From: an uncultured Ligilactobacillus sp.
GTDB lineage: Bacteria; Bacillota; Bacilli; Lactobacillales; Lactobacillaceae
Direction: 5' to 3'
NCBI GenBank assembly: GCA_944326135.1
Contig: CALVCU010000015.1
Coordinates: 212,579 to 276,578 of the forward strand
Length of the DNA: 64,000 bases
The position numbers were made by a program, and so were the translations under genes. The notes under the pieces were generated by a model. That model ran no database searches, had not been told where the DNA came from, and saw nothing but the letters and a program-made list of their open reading frames with translations. Of this stretch, positions 18,437 to 27,289 are shown in pieces (the first letter of the stretch is position 1; every line of letters starts with the position of its first letter).

Positions 18437-19011
18437 TGGATCAAAAAATGAAAATTCAAGAAGTAATTGTTGTCGAAGGTAAAGATGACACCAAAAGAAT
18501 AAATATGGCAGTAAATGCTGATACAATTGAAACCCGTGGTTCAGCAATTAGTGATGAAACTTTAGATCAAATTGCTCGTTTACAAGACCAGCGAGGAGTA
18601 ATAGTGTTTACTGATCCTGATTTTTCAGGTGAAAAAATCAGGAAAATTATCCAAGAAGCAGTTCCAGGTGTTAAACATGCATTTCTTAAAAGATGTGATG
18701 CTGTGCCAAGTCATCAAGGTAGTTTAGGAGTAGAACATGCAAGTGTAGAAGCCATTCGCGAAGCACTTAAAAATCTATATACAGAAATGCCAGATGCCCC
18801 TGCATTGATTTCACGTGAAACGTTAATGCAAAAGGGATTGGTGAATGGTAAAAACGCTAAAGAAAAGCGAGAATTACTTGGGGAAATTTTAAATATTGGA
18901 TATACAAATGGAAAACAACTATATAAAAGATTACGTTTATTTGAAATTACTCCAGGAGATTTTGAAGAAGCAATGAAACAAGTAAATCAACAGTTTGAAG
19001 GTGAAGATTAA
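18436..19011 (+). CDS. rnmV: Ribonuclease M5
   Basis: A 191-residue Toprim-domain nuclease that makes the final cuts in 5S rRNA maturation. The Toprim glutamate is Glu14 (VVEGKDD) and the acidic pair is Asp60/Asp62 in FTDPDFSG. The C-terminal half is the RNase M5-specific RNA-binding extension. It overlaps tatD and rsmA by one base each, so three ribosome- and nucleic-acid-maintenance proteins are translated in series. Confidence 0.93.
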   Translation: MDQKMKIQEVIVVEGKDDTKRINMAVNADTIETRGSAISDETLDQIARLQDQRGVIVFTDPDFSGEKIRKIIQEAVPGVKHAFLKRCDAVPSHQGSLGVEHASVEAIREALKNLYTEMPDAPALISRETLMQKGLVNGKNAKEKRELLGEILNIGYTNGKQLYKRLRLFEITPGDFEEAMKQVNQQFEGED

Positions 19012-19889
19012 TGACGAATGAAATTGAAATTGCTAATCCAACACGGACAAGAGCAATAATGGAAACTTATGGCTTGGATTTTAAGAAAAGCTTAGGTCAA
19101 AACTTTTTAACTGATATTAATATATTGCATCACATTGTTTCTACTGCTGAAGTTAGTGCTGATGATGACGTAATTGAAGTTGGCCCTGGAATTGGTGCTT
19201 TAACTGAACAAATTGCAAAAGAAGCTCACCAAGTAATGGCATTAGAAATTGATGAACGATTGATTCCTGTTTTAGAAGAAACTTTATCACCATATTCTAA
19301 TGTTACTGTTTTAAATCAAGATGTATTAAAGGCGGACTTATCAAAGCTGATCAGTGAAAATTTTGATGGAAAACATCATATTAAATTGGTTGCTAACTTG
19401 CCTTACTATATTACTACGCCAATTATTATGCACTTATTGGAAAGTGATATTAAATTTGACTCAATTGTAGTCATGATGCAAAAAGAAGTTGCAGAGCGGC
19501 TTACTGCACAACCTAAAACTAAGGAATATGGTTCTTTGTCAATTGCAGTTCAATACTACACTAATGCAGAAATTGCATTTATCGTTCCTAAAACTGTTTT
19601 TGTACCACAGCCAAAAATCGATTCAGCTGTGGTAAAACTTATTCCACAAAAAAGAGATAAGGCACCAATTAATGAAAAACAATTCATGAATGTTGTAAAG
19701 GGATGCTTTGCACATCGTAGAAAAAATTTATGGAATAATTTACAAGGAATGTATGGTAAGAAAAAAGAAATCAAGGAAGCTCTTGAAAGAGTCCTAAAGC
19801 AAGTTGAAATTGATAAAAAAGTACGTCCAGAAGAGTTAACAATTAATGATTTCATAGATTTGGCTAATGCATTAATAGAATTTGATTAG
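19011..19889 (+). CDS. rsmA: 16S rRNA dimethyladenosine transferase
   Basis: A 292-residue SAM-dependent methyltransferase (KsgA) that dimethylates two adjacent adenosines near the 3' end of 16S rRNA as a late 30S checkpoint. It has the SAM loop EVGPGIGALTEQ (about 56-67), the acidic LEIDERL strand end and the catalytic NLPYYITTPI block (about 128-137). Loss of this enzyme gives kasugamycin resistance in other bacteria. It is coupled to rnmV by a one-base overlap. Confidence 0.95.
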   Translation: MTNEIEIANPTRTRAIMETYGLDFKKSLGQNFLTDINILHHIVSTAEVSADDDVIEVGPGIGALTEQIAKEAHQVMALEIDERLIPVLEETLSPYSNVTVLNQDVLKADLSKLISENFDGKHHIKLVANLPYYITTPIIMHLLESDIKFDSIVVMMQKEVAERLTAQPKTKEYGSLSIAVQYYTNAEIAFIVPKTVFVPQPKIDSAVVKLIPQKRDKAPINEKQFMNVVKGCFAHRRKNLWNNLQGMYGKKKEIKEALERVLKQVEIDKKVRPEELTINDFIDLANALIEFD

Positions 19890-19934
19890 AAATAACATTT
19901 CATTCTTGCATATGTTTTGGGGTTTGTGGTAAAA

Positions 19935-19963
19935 TTGAGTTTTTTTGTTTTTTGTGATATACT
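19935..19963 (+). promoter_or_regulatory. veg promoter
   Basis: TTGAGT (19935-19940), a 17-base T-rich spacer and TATACT (19958-19963) are followed by the veg start codon about 28 bases on. The veg promoter is known to be strong in Bacillus, which fits. Confidence 0.7.
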
Positions 19964-19990
19964 ATGACCCATGACGGGAGGATGAAACAT

Positions 19991-20293
19991 ATGCCAAGCA
20001 CTTTAGCAAAAATCAAATCAATGTTAGATAATTGTATTGGAAAAAATTTGACAGTTACATCGCATATTGGAAGAAAAAAGGTCGTTAAACGTAAAGGAAT
20101 ATTAAGTGAGACTTTTCCTTCTATTTTTGTGGTAGAACTTGATCATGATGAAAGTGCTGTTGAACGTGTTTCATATAGCTACACTGACATATTGACAAAA
20201 AATATTCTAGTGGAATTTGAAGGTCAAGAAGCTGGGTTACTAGGTGGAACAATTGCTAATGAAGAATTAGTAGAGAATGCAGAAGACTTTTAA
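19991..20293 (+). CDS. veg: Veg protein
   Basis: A 100-residue protein of the Veg family, abundant in Bacillus and linked there to biofilm matrix control; its biochemical role is unknown. The conserved core is GRKKVVKRKGILSETFPSIFVVELDHDESAVERVSYSYTDILT. ATG 19991 is preferred to ATG 19964 because GGGAGGA stands just upstream and the start MPSTLAKIKSML aligns with relatives. It has its own promoter and terminator, so it is monocistronic, in its usual place after rsmA. Confidence 0.9.
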   Translation: MPSTLAKIKSMLDNCIGKNLTVTSHIGRKKVVKRKGILSETFPSIFVVELDHDESAVERVSYSYTDILTKNILVEFEGQEAGLLGGTIANEELVENAEDF

Positions 20294-20314
20294 AATTAAA
20301 TTAAAAATAATATA

Positions 20315-20354
20315 AAAGTATCTGTGATATTAATAGATATCACAGATGCTTTTT
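20315..20354 (+). terminator. veg terminator
   Basis: A hairpin of about 14 bp (TATCTGTGATAT against ATATCACAGATG) with a 6-base loop is followed by TTTTT. It closes the veg transcript. Confidence 0.85.
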
Positions 20355-20380
20355 GTTTGTTAGAAAAGACCGATTAAGTG

Positions 20381-21226
20381 ATGAAAAAGTTTTTAAAAAT
20401 ACTATTCAAAGTTTTAATTTCAATAGTAATAATTGCAATTTTAGTACAAGGAATTCTGTTAGTCCCAAGTCCACAAAAAGATTTGAGAATGAATCAATTG
20501 CGTAAAGATATTACATATTCTGATGTGCCAACACTTTTAATAAATGGATATGGTGGAAGCAATTATACTTATAATAAAATGATAAATTATTATCAAAAAC
20601 AAAATATTGCTCAAAAGACAATGACAATTCATGTAACACCAACAGAAAAAGTCCATGTTACTGGAAGTGTAAAAAATAAAAAGAATGCATTGATTCAATT
20701 ATTATTTGACTGGAATTTATCTCCTACATATGATCCACAAGTAAAGTGGTTAAAGAGTGTATTAAAAGTTTTGCATAATCAATATGGAATTAATGAATTA
20801 AACGTTGTTGGACATTCATGGGGTGGAACTGAATTTTTGCACGCATTAGGACAGTCTAAGTGGATTCAAAGAAATATTGCTTTCAATAAGGTCATCTTAT
20901 TAGGTGTACCAGTAAATGAAGCGGTAAACAATCATGTAACCTATGCAGAAGCAAAAAGAAGGAATATTACAGATGCTGAATATTTAGAATTAAAACATGA
21001 ATATCAGGAATTGAATCCCGTGAAAAAAATCAAGTTTTATAATGTAATGGCTGATTATAAGGATAATACAGATACGTCAGTTCCTAATGTTCAATCTGAA
21101 TTTTTGATGAGTATTTTAAATCCCGAATGGTCATCGTGTATGACTAAAAAAATAAGGGGGATTAAGCATTCTGCATTGCATCAAAATGTTAATGTATTAA
21201 AATATGTGGCACATTTATTATATTAG
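20381..21226 (+). CDS. DUF915-type membrane-anchored alpha/beta hydrolase
   Basis: A 281-residue alpha/beta hydrolase of the DUF915 type common in lactobacilli. Residues 8-27 form a single N-terminal membrane segment or uncleaved signal. The catalytic serine is Ser146 in VVGHSWGGTE (nucleophile elbow), and a C-terminal histidine lies in GIKHSALHQN. Substrates in this family are probably esters, but none is proven. A GTG lies directly before the ATG (20378), and either could be used; the ribosome binding site is poor. It lies between veg and ispE, where Bacillus has sporulation genes. Confidence 0.8.
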   Translation: MKKFLKILFKVLISIVIIAILVQGILLVPSPQKDLRMNQLRKDITYSDVPTLLINGYGGSNYTYNKMINYYQKQNIAQKTMTIHVTPTEKVHVTGSVKNKKNALIQLLFDWNLSPTYDPQVKWLKSVLKVLHNQYGINELNVVGHSWGGTEFLHALGQSKWIQRNIAFNKVILLGVPVNEAVNNHVTYAEAKRRNITDAEYLELKHEYQELNPVKKIKFYNVMADYKDNTDTSVPNVQSEFLMSILNPEWSSCMTKKIRGIKHSALHQNVNVLKYVAHLLY

Positions 21227-21239
21227 TATTTGCGAATTA

Positions 21240-21268
21240 AAAGAGACTATGCATTGCATAGTCTCTTT
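21240..21268. terminator. Shared terminator, hydrolase and ispE
   Basis: AAAGAGACTATGC pairs with GCATAGTCTCTTT around a 3-base loop. It lies between converging genes and is usable in both directions. A very similar AAAGAGACTATA hairpin ends the yibF gene at 29.1 kb. Confidence 0.85.
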
Positions 21269-21275
21269 ATTAACT

Positions 21276-22142
21276 TTAGCGATTAGTTAAATTAAATGGA
21301 CGTACAAGATATACTTCTTTGCAGAATCCACGTAAACTATTGTAAATATGTTGTGCACGAGATTCGGTTTGAGTGATACCAAAAACAGTGGGGCCAGTGC
21401 CACTCATTTGCGCTACTTGTGCACCAAATTTAACCATTTTTTCTTTAATGTTAGTAATTTCTGGATATTTTTGTGTAGTGATTGGTTCTAAGCTATTTCC
21501 CATGCTTTGGAAAAGTAAATTCCAATCTTGATTATGGATTGCATCAACAACTTTTTGTACATCGAGATGTTGAATTTCGCAGAAATCAATTTGTTTTAAA
21601 ATGCTTGGAGTTGAAACACTTGCTTGAGGTTTAGCAACGACAAACCATAGAGAATTTAAACTACCAATAGGAGTGATTTTTTCACCTTTACCTTCAACTA
21701 AAGCAGGGCAACTATATACGCAGAAAGGAACATCAGAGTCAATTTCAAGACCAATTTCTGCTAACTCTTGTAAGGATAAGTTTAAATTCCATAATTTATT
21801 TAAACCACGTAATACAGCACCAGCATCTGCTGATCCTCCGCCCATACCAGCAGAAACGGGAATTTTCTTTTCGATGGTTATTGTTACTCCTGCGTTTATA
21901 TTAAATTTCTTTTGAAGGGTTCTAGCAGCTTGATATGCTAGGTTGCGTCGATCTTGAGGTAGGAAACCAGTATTAGTTTGAACAATAATTTCATTAGTTT
22001 GGTCGTTAGTATCAAGATATACATAATCTGCTAAATCAATAGCAGTCATAACCATTTTCCACTCAGGATCTCCATCTAAATGGCGAAATAAAGCGTCTAA
22101 ACTTAAATTTAGTTTTGCAGGAGCTTTTTCTAAAATCTCCAT
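21276..22142 (-). CDS. ispE: IspE-family GHMP kinase (CDP-ME kinase homologue)
   Basis: A 288-residue GHMP kinase homologous to 4-diphosphocytidyl-2-C-methyl-D-erythritol kinase of the MEP pathway. The ATP loop is PVSAGMGGGSADAGAVLRG, with a C-terminal MSGTGPTVFG motif. ATG 22142 with GAGGGA upstream gives the family-like start MEILEKAPAKLNLSL; longer starts add an unlikely hydrophobic leader. This genome carries a mevalonate-type HMG-CoA reductase, so a complete MEP pathway is not expected. The gene keeps its Bacillus position beside purR. Its true substrate here is open. Confidence 0.88.
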   Translation of the reverse strand: MEILEKAPAKLNLSLDALFRHLDGDPEWKMVMTAIDLADYVYLDTNDQTNEIIVQTNTGFLPQDRRNLAYQAARTLQKKFNINAGVTITIEKKIPVSAGMGGGSADAGAVLRGLNKLWNLNLSLQELAEIGLEIDSDVPFCVYSCPALVEGKGEKITPIGSLNSLWFVVAKPQASVSTPSILKQIDFCEIQHLDVQKVVDAIHNQDWNLLFQSMGNSLEPITTQKYPEITNIKEKMVKFGAQVAQMSGTGPTVFGITQTESRAQHIYNSLRGFCKEVYLVRPFNLTNR

Positions 22143-22489
22143 TTGATCCCTCATTTCAGTAGAGTAATTATTTTTAATTATATCTGTTTTTAGGGGAATT
22201 TTAAATAGAAAATATATGGTCAAACTAGTTAAAGTTATTAAAAATTTATTCACAATAAAATATGCTAATGATGTATAAATGGTAATTTACGGAATTAGGG
22301 TTGACTAATTGTTTAAAGAATGATAGGCTTATTTTCATCAACTCTAAAAGCGAATGTTTACTTGAAAACGAAAATTAAATGATATATATAATGTTAATAT
22401 ATAATATATAGCGTTAAATTTGTACGATATTCAAGTTTATTGTTAATATTTTAGGATACGGGTTATTAAATTAATTGGAGGATATTAAA
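22143..22489. other. Divergent ispE-purR intergenic region
   Basis: These 347 AT-rich bases separate the divergent starts. I see no supported gene. Possible plus-strand promoter pieces are TTTACT at 22357 with TGATAT 17 bases on. AAAAGCGAATGTT (22346-22358) and GAAAACGAAAATT (22364-22376) each match 10 of 13 PurBox positions in the same orientation, 18 bases apart. They may allow PurR autocontrol, but the matches lack the key CC. Confidence 0.35.
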
Positions 22490-23371
22490 ATGAAAGTACG
22501 TCGAAGTGAGCGACTAATTGATATGACAAGCTATTTTTTAGATCATCCACACAAATTAGTTTCACTTACTAATTTTGCAAAACATTATGAATCAGCTAAG
22601 TCATCAATTAGTGAAGATTTGTCAATCATCAAAAGAACTTTTGCCCAACGTGGTTTAGGAATTTTAGAGACGATTCCAGGAGCCGCTGGTGGAGCACGTT
22701 TTATTCCATCTATTGGTGAAAAAGAAGCTGAAAAATTTGTTTGGGAAATGGCAGCTGAACTTTCTCAAGAAAGTCGTTTATTGCCTGGCGGATATGTTTA
22801 TTTATCTGACTTGTTAGGCGATCCTGAAGTTTTACGGCATATTGGACGAATGATTGCGCGCGAATACATTGGTCGTCAAATTGATGCTGTTATGACTGTA
22901 GCTACAAAGGGTGTTCCTATTGCACAAAGTGTAGCATATTATTTAAATATTCCATTTGTAATTGTTCGTCGTGATTCAAAAATTACAGAAGGTTCAACTG
23001 TATCAGTTAACTATGTTTCTGGTTCAAGTGAGAGAATTGAAAAAATGGAGTTATCAAAACGTAGTTTAGATCGTGGATCACATGTTTTGATCGTTGATGA
23101 CTTTATGAAAGGCGGCGGAACAATTAATGGGATGCGTTCAATGATTGAAGAATTTGAATCTGAAGTTGTTGGGGTAACTGTTTTTGCTGAAACGTCAGTT
23201 AATGAGGGTAAACGTTTAGTTGACGATTATACTTCAATATTAAATGTTGATAATGTAAATAAATCAGGTGGTTCTATTCACGTTAGTGCTGGTAACTACT
23301 TAGAAAGAGTATTTGCTAATCCTAAAAAAGAACAAGTTGATTTAGGAGCAGAAACAAATTTCTTTAATTAA
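22490..23371 (+). CDS. purR: Purine operon regulator PurR
   Basis: A 293-residue regulator of Bacillota purine genes. The N-terminal winged helix (1-75) binds PurBoxes. The phosphoribosyltransferase-like C-terminal domain senses PRPP through VDDFMKGGGT (202-211). ATG 22490 with GGAGG upstream gives MKVRRSERLIDM; the upstream in-frame TTG is discarded. It is divergent from ispE and followed by glmU and prs, and Prs makes the PRPP that PurR senses. PurBox matches occur in this window at 39.2 kb. In lactic acid bacteria PurR often acts as an activator. Confidence 0.93.
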   Translation: MKVRRSERLIDMTSYFLDHPHKLVSLTNFAKHYESAKSSISEDLSIIKRTFAQRGLGILETIPGAAGGARFIPSIGEKEAEKFVWEMAAELSQESRLLPGGYVYLSDLLGDPEVLRHIGRMIAREYIGRQIDAVMTVATKGVPIAQSVAYYLNIPFVIVRRDSKITEGSTVSVNYVSGSSERIEKMELSKRSLDRGSHVLIVDDFMKGGGTINGMRSMIEEFESEVVGVTVFAETSVNEGKRLVDDYTSILNVDNVNKSGGSIHVSAGNYLERVFANPKKEQVDLGAETNFFN

Positions 23372-23377
23372 AAATAT

Positions 23378-23412
23378 GGGCGATATCGGTATAAGGTATC
23401 GTCTTTTTATTT
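23378..23412 (+). terminator. purR terminator
   Basis: GGCGATA pairs with TATCGTC across a loop region of about 10 bases and is followed by TTTTTATTTTA. It separates purR from the glmU-prs unit. Confidence 0.65.
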
Positions 23413-23471
23413 TATAAATTTCTTTTGAAAGTACAATATTATTAATTAGGCTTAAAAAATACAATTTATGT

Positions 23472-23500
23472 TTGAAAGTCAGCATTAATTAAGTTAAAAT
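23472..23500 (+). promoter_or_regulatory. glmU-prs promoter
   Basis: TTGAAA (23472-23477), a 17-base spacer and TAAAAT (23495-23500) lie about 42 bases before the glmU ATG. Confidence 0.6.
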
Positions 23501-23542
23501 TTAGGCGTTAAGTAAGATAAATTTAAAGAATGAGGAATTTAT

Positions 23543-24952
23543 ATGACATCAAGATTTGCAATTATTTTAGCTGCGGGTCAAGGTACTCGAATGAAGTCAA
23601 AATTATATAAAGTTTTACATCAAGTTTGTGGTAAAGCAATGGTTGATCATGTATTATCACAACTTGAAAAAGAAGATGTTGATCAAATTTTAACAATTGT
23701 TGGTCATGGAGCAGAAAAAGTAAAAGAAACACTTGGAAATCGTACAGAATATGCTTTACAAGCTGAACAATTAGGAACAGGCCATGCTGTAATGCAAGCT
23801 GAAGATTTTTTAGGTGATAAAGATGGTATGACATTAGTTGTATGTGGTGATACTCCATTATTTACAGCCAAAACATTTGATAAGTTATTTGAATATCACG
23901 AAAAGAATCATGATGCAGCAACTGTGTTAACAGCTAAGACAGATAATCCATTTGGTTATGGACGAGTAATTCGTAATTTTGACGGCGAAGTTGAAAAAAT
24001 CGTTGAACAAAAAGATGCAACACCTGAAGAAGCAAAAGTTAGTGAAATTAATACAGGTGTATATGTTTTTGATAATAAAAAATTATTTGAAACACTTCAT
24101 CAAATTAATAATGACAATGCACAAGGTGAATACTACTTACCAGATGTAATTGGTATTTTGCAAAGTCAAAATGAAAAAATCGGTGCATATCAAATGAATG
24201 ACTTTAATGAATCAATGGGTGTTAATGATCGTATTGCATTATCAAAAGCTACTAAAATTATGCAAAAACGTATTAATGAACAACATATGAGAAATGGTGT
24301 AACAATCATTGATCCAGAAAATACATACATTGATGCTGATGTACAAATTGGTGCAGATACAATCATCGAACCAGGTGTTCAATTAAAGGGTAAGACTGTA
24401 ATTGGTGAAGATTGTACAATTGGTGCTCATTCTCAAATCATTGATTGTGTAATTGAAGATGGTGTGACAGTAACAACTTCATACTTAGAACAATCCACAA
24501 TGCATAAAAATTCTAATATTGGGCCATACAGTCATTTACGCCCATTAGCAGATATTGGTGAAAATGTTCATATTGGAAACTTTGTAGAAGTTAAGAAAGC
24601 ACAAATCGGCAAAGATACTAAAGTTGGTCATTTGACATATGTTGGAGATGCAACTTTAGGTAAAGAGATTAATGTTGGATGTGGAACAATCTTTATTAAT
24701 TACGATGGAATGAACAAGCATCATACTAATGTTGGCGACTTCTCATTTATCGGAAGTGGTGCTAATTTAGTTGCTCCATTAGAAATTGGTGATCATGCAT
24801 ATGTTGCTGCAGGCTCAACAATTACAAATGATGTTCCTCCTCATGCAATGGGAATTGGACGTGGCCGCCAAGTAAATAAAGAAGGCTATTATGATAAATA
24901 TCCTGTTGCTGAAGCAGCAAAAAAGATTGAAAAGGCAGAAAATAATAAATAA
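23543..24952 (+). CDS. glmU: Bifunctional GlmU uridylyl/acetyltransferase
   Basis: A 469-residue enzyme that acetylates glucosamine 1-phosphate and then joins it to UMP, giving UDP-GlcNAc for peptidoglycan and teichoic acids. The N-terminal pyrophosphorylase domain (1-230) has [13 protein letters not shown]. The C-terminal half is a left-handed beta helix of hexapeptide repeats ([21 protein letters not shown]) with the acetyl-CoA site near [10 protein letters not shown]. It is full length. It precedes prs by 73 bases in one unit, as in Bacillus. Confidence 0.95.
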   Translation: MTSRFAIILAAGQGTRMKSKLYKVLHQVCGKAMVDHVLSQLEKEDVDQILTIVGHGAEKVKETLGNRTEYALQAEQLGTGHAVMQAEDFLGDKDGMTLVVCGDTPLFTAKTFDKLFEYHEKNHDAATVLTAKTDNPFGYGRVIRNFDGEVEKIVEQKDATPEEAKVSEINTGVYVFDNKKLFETLHQINNDNAQGEYYLPDVIGILQSQNEKIGAYQMNDFNESMGVNDRIALSKATKIMQKRINEQHMRNGVTIIDPENTYIDADVQIGADTIIEPGVQLKGKTVIGEDCTIGAHSQIIDCVIEDGVTVTTSYLEQSTMHKNSNIGPYSHLRPLADIGENVHIGNFVEVKKAQIGKDTKVGHLTYVGDATLGKEINVGCGTIFINYDGMNKHHTNVGDFSFIGSGANLVAPLEIGDHAYVAAGSTITNDVPPHAMGIGRGRQVNKEGYYDKYPVAEAAKKIEKAENNK

Positions 24953-25025
24953 TTATGATTTTAGCTTGCTTTTAAGAAGATAAATTAATAATATATTAAT
25001 AGAATAATCATTATTGGAGGCAATC

Positions 25026-26018
25026 ATGGCTGAACAAAGTTATAGTTCAAAAGTAAAAATTTTTGCTTTGAATTCAAACAAACCGTTAGCAAAGAAAATT
25101 GCAGATGCTGTTGGAGTACCCCTTGGTAAGACATCTGTAGATCGTTTTAGTGATGGAGAAATTCGGATTAACATTGAAGAAAGTATCCGTGGTGATGAAA
25201 TTTTTATTATTCAATCAACTTCAGCTCCTGTTAACGATAACTTGATGGAATTGTTAATTATGATTGATGCATTGCGTCGAGCAAGTGCTTCAACAATTAA
25301 CGTAGTAATTCCATATTATGGTTATGCACGACAAGATCGAAAAGCTCGTTCTCGTGAACCAATTACTGCTAAGTTAGTAGCTGATATGTTAGAAAAAGCA
25401 GGTGCTGATCGTGTGATTGTACTTGATTTACATGCAGCTCAAATTCAAGGATTCTTTGATATTCCTGTTGATCATTTAATGGGTGCACCATTATTAGCTG
25501 ATTATTTCTTAAAGAATAACTTAGAAAAAGATGCAGTAGTTGTTTCACCTGATCATGGTGGAGTTACACGTGCACGTAAGTTGGCTGAGTTCTTAAAAGC
25601 TCCAATTGCAATTATCGACAAGCGACGTCCTAAAGCAAATGTGGCAGAAATCATGAATATTATTGGTTCGGTTGATAACAAGCGTTGCATTATTATTGAT
25701 GATATGATCGATACAGCTGGTACAATTACTTTAGCATCACAAGCATTAATGGATGCTGGTGCAAAAGAAGTTTATGCCTGTGCAACTCACCCAGTATTAT
25801 CAGGTCCAGCAATTGAACGGTTAGATAAGTCTCCAATTAAGAAAATCATTGTAACGGATTCAATTCAAATTCCAGAAGAAAAGCAAATCGATAAATTGAC
25901 ACAAGTTTCAGTTGGTCCACTTATCGGTGATGCTATTCGTAGAATTCATGAAAATAAACCAGTTAGTCCATTGTTTAAGAATCGTTTTCGTTCAGATTCA
26001 ACACCAAATGAAGACTAA
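25026..26018 (+). CDS. prs: Ribose-phosphate pyrophosphokinase
   Basis: A 330-residue PRPP synthase that uses ATP and ribose 5-phosphate. It shows the ATP flexible-loop region [17 protein letters not shown], the signature [17 protein letters not shown] (about 130-146) and the ribose-phosphate loop DDMIDTAGT (about 225-233). GGAGG precedes ATG 25026, and an in-frame TTG before it is ignored. It supplies PRPP to nucleotide synthesis and, indirectly, the signal for PurR. It ends in a strong hairpin. Confidence 0.95.
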   Translation: MAEQSYSSKVKIFALNSNKPLAKKIADAVGVPLGKTSVDRFSDGEIRINIEESIRGDEIFIIQSTSAPVNDNLMELLIMIDALRRASASTINVVIPYYGYARQDRKARSREPITAKLVADMLEKAGADRVIVLDLHAAQIQGFFDIPVDHLMGAPLLADYFLKNNLEKDAVVVSPDHGGVTRARKLAEFLKAPIAIIDKRRPKANVAEIMNIIGSVDNKRCIIIDDMIDTAGTITLASQALMDAGAKEVYACATHPVLSGPAIERLDKSPIKKIIVTDSIQIPEEKQIDKLTQVSVGPLIGDAIRRIHENKPVSPLFKNRFRSDSTPNED

Positions 26019-26020
26019 TT

Positions 26021-26058
26021 AAAAAAAGAAGCTGTAAATTATTACAGCTTCTTTTTTT
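26021..26058. terminator. Terminator after prs
   Basis: GAAGCTGTAA pairs with TTACAGCTTC around a 4-base loop, with seven A before and seven T after. It works for prs and for the converging small gene on the minus strand. Confidence 0.9.
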
Positions 26059-26074
26059 GCTTAAATTAATTTAA

Positions 26075-26317
26075 TTAGTCATCAATTCTTTCGATAATCT
26101 TATAAGATTTTGCGTGTTGCTTTTCTTTATATTCTTCTTCAATTGCTGCTTTTTCATCAAATACGATGTATGGTTTATCGTTTTCTTCTTTTACGACTAA
26201 CACAGGTTTTTCAACTTTTTGATGATAAACCTGAGCTGCTATATAGGCTTTGTTATAATCATAATCACTTGCAATCGATTGTCCTGGGTTAAAGAAAACA
26301 TCTTCATTCATACTCAT
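26075..26317 (-). CDS. Small conserved-looking hypothetical protein
   Basis: An 80-residue protein that I do not recognise. It is charged, has no membrane segment and has a lysine/glutamate-rich C-terminal helix (EKAAIEEEYKEKQHAK). GAGGGGTGAT stands 6-8 bases before the chosen ATG; longer in-frame starts would add an implausible hydrophobic stretch read through the nagB promoter. It is monocistronic and divergent from nagB. The codon pattern resembles that of its neighbours, so I take it to be real. Confidence 0.6.
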   Translation of the reverse strand: MSMNEDVFFNPGQSIASDYDYNKAYIAAQVYHQKVEKPVLVVKEENDKPYIVFDEKAAIEEEYKEKQHAKSYKIIERIDD

Positions 26318-26386
26318 TTTAATCACCCCTCTATATCTATATTTTATCATAGACAAATTTATTATTAGAAGTATAAGGGGCTTCAG

Positions 26387-26427
26387 TTGAAAAATGGTAT
26401 AGTCCATTGTATAATTGGACTATACCA
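26387..26427 (+). promoter_or_regulatory. nagB promoter with two NagR/dre-like operators
   Basis: TTGAAA (26387-26392), a 17-base spacer and TATAAT (26410-26415) form the promoter. TGGTATAGTCCA (26395-26406) fills the spacer, and its inverted copy TGGACTATACCA (26416-26427) follows the -10 directly. Each matches 10 of 12 bases of TGGTCTAGACCA, the site of the GntR regulators NagR/DasR. Binding at both would block initiation until an amino-sugar phosphate signal appears. Confidence 0.8.
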
Positions 26428-26449
26428 AAAAAGATGTGGGGGAATTACC

Positions 26450-27160
26450 ATGAAAATCATTATCGTTAAAGATCCAATTGATGGTGGTAAACAAGGATTA
26501 AAGAGATTCCAAAAAGCTAAAGCAAATGGAGCTAAAGTTTTTGGATTAGCGACTGGAAGTACTCCGATTACAACATACAAAGAAATTTGTAAAAGTGATT
26601 TAGATTTTTCTGATGATGTCTCAATTAACTTAGATGAGTACGTTGGATTAAGTGCAGATAATCCACAAAGTTATCACTATTATATGCAAGAACACTTATT
26701 TAGTTATAAACCCTTTAAACACTCATATATTCCGGATGGAACTAACTTGAATACAGAAAATGAAATTAAAAGATATAATCAAATCATTGCCGATAATCCT
26801 ATTGATTTGCAATTATTAGGATTAGGAAGAAATGGGCATATTGGATTTAATGAACCAGGAACACCATTTGATTCTAAAACAAATCGTATTAAATTAACGC
26901 AATCAACTATTGATGCGAACGCACGATTTTTTGATAATGAAAATGAAGTTCCTAAAGAAGCGTATTCGATGGGAATCGGTTTGATAATGAAAGCTAAACA
27001 TATTTTACTGGAAGCATATGGTAAGCAAAAAGCGCAAGCAGTAAAGGCAATGATAGAAGGTCCCATTACAACGGACGTTCCTGCAAGTGTATTACAAAAT
27101 CATCCCGACGTAACAATTATTTTAGATAAACTTGCTGCATCATTGTTAGAGAAAAAATAG
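26450..27160 (+). CDS. nagB: Glucosamine-6-phosphate deaminase
   Basis: A 236-residue isomerase/deaminase that converts glucosamine 6-phosphate to fructose 6-phosphate and ammonia. Family blocks are [34 protein letters not shown] (catalytic acid Asp) and [20 protein letters not shown] 26450 follows GTGGGGGAA and gives [14 protein letters not shown]; the longer frame runs through the promoter and is rejected. It stands alone, without nagA or nagR nearby, under paired NagR-like operators, so it belongs to a scattered amino-sugar regulon. Confidence 0.93.
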   Translation: MKIIIVKDPIDGGKQGLKRFQKAKANGAKVFGLATGSTPITTYKEICKSDLDFSDDVSINLDEYVGLSADNPQSYHYYMQEHLFSYKPFKHSYIPDGTNLNTENEIKRYNQIIADNPIDLQLLGLGRNGHIGFNEPGTPFDSKTNRIKLTQSTIDANARFFDNENEVPKEAYSMGIGLIMKAKHILLEAYGKQKAQAVKAMIEGPITTDVPASVLQNHPDVTIILDKLAASLLEKK

Positions 27161-27168
27161 ATATAACC

Positions 27169-27222
27169 AAAATACCCGATATAAATGAAATGTAAAATTT
27201 TTAATTTATATTGGGTATTTTT
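27169..27222 (+). terminator. nagB terminator
   Basis: AATACCCGATATAAAT pairs with ATTTATATTGGGTATT (one G-U) over a 17-base loop and is followed by a short T-run. Confidence 0.75.
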
Positions 27223-27289
27223 ATGTTTTTTTCTTTTAAATTTATGGGATGAATGGTATTGTTAAAGTTGATTTATTTGAGGTGATTTT

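Noticed and set aside
22346..22376. Two PurBox-like repeats before purR
   Set aside because: Only 10 of 13 positions match and the central CCGAAC is broken in both, so I mention them only as weak candidates in the intergenic entry.
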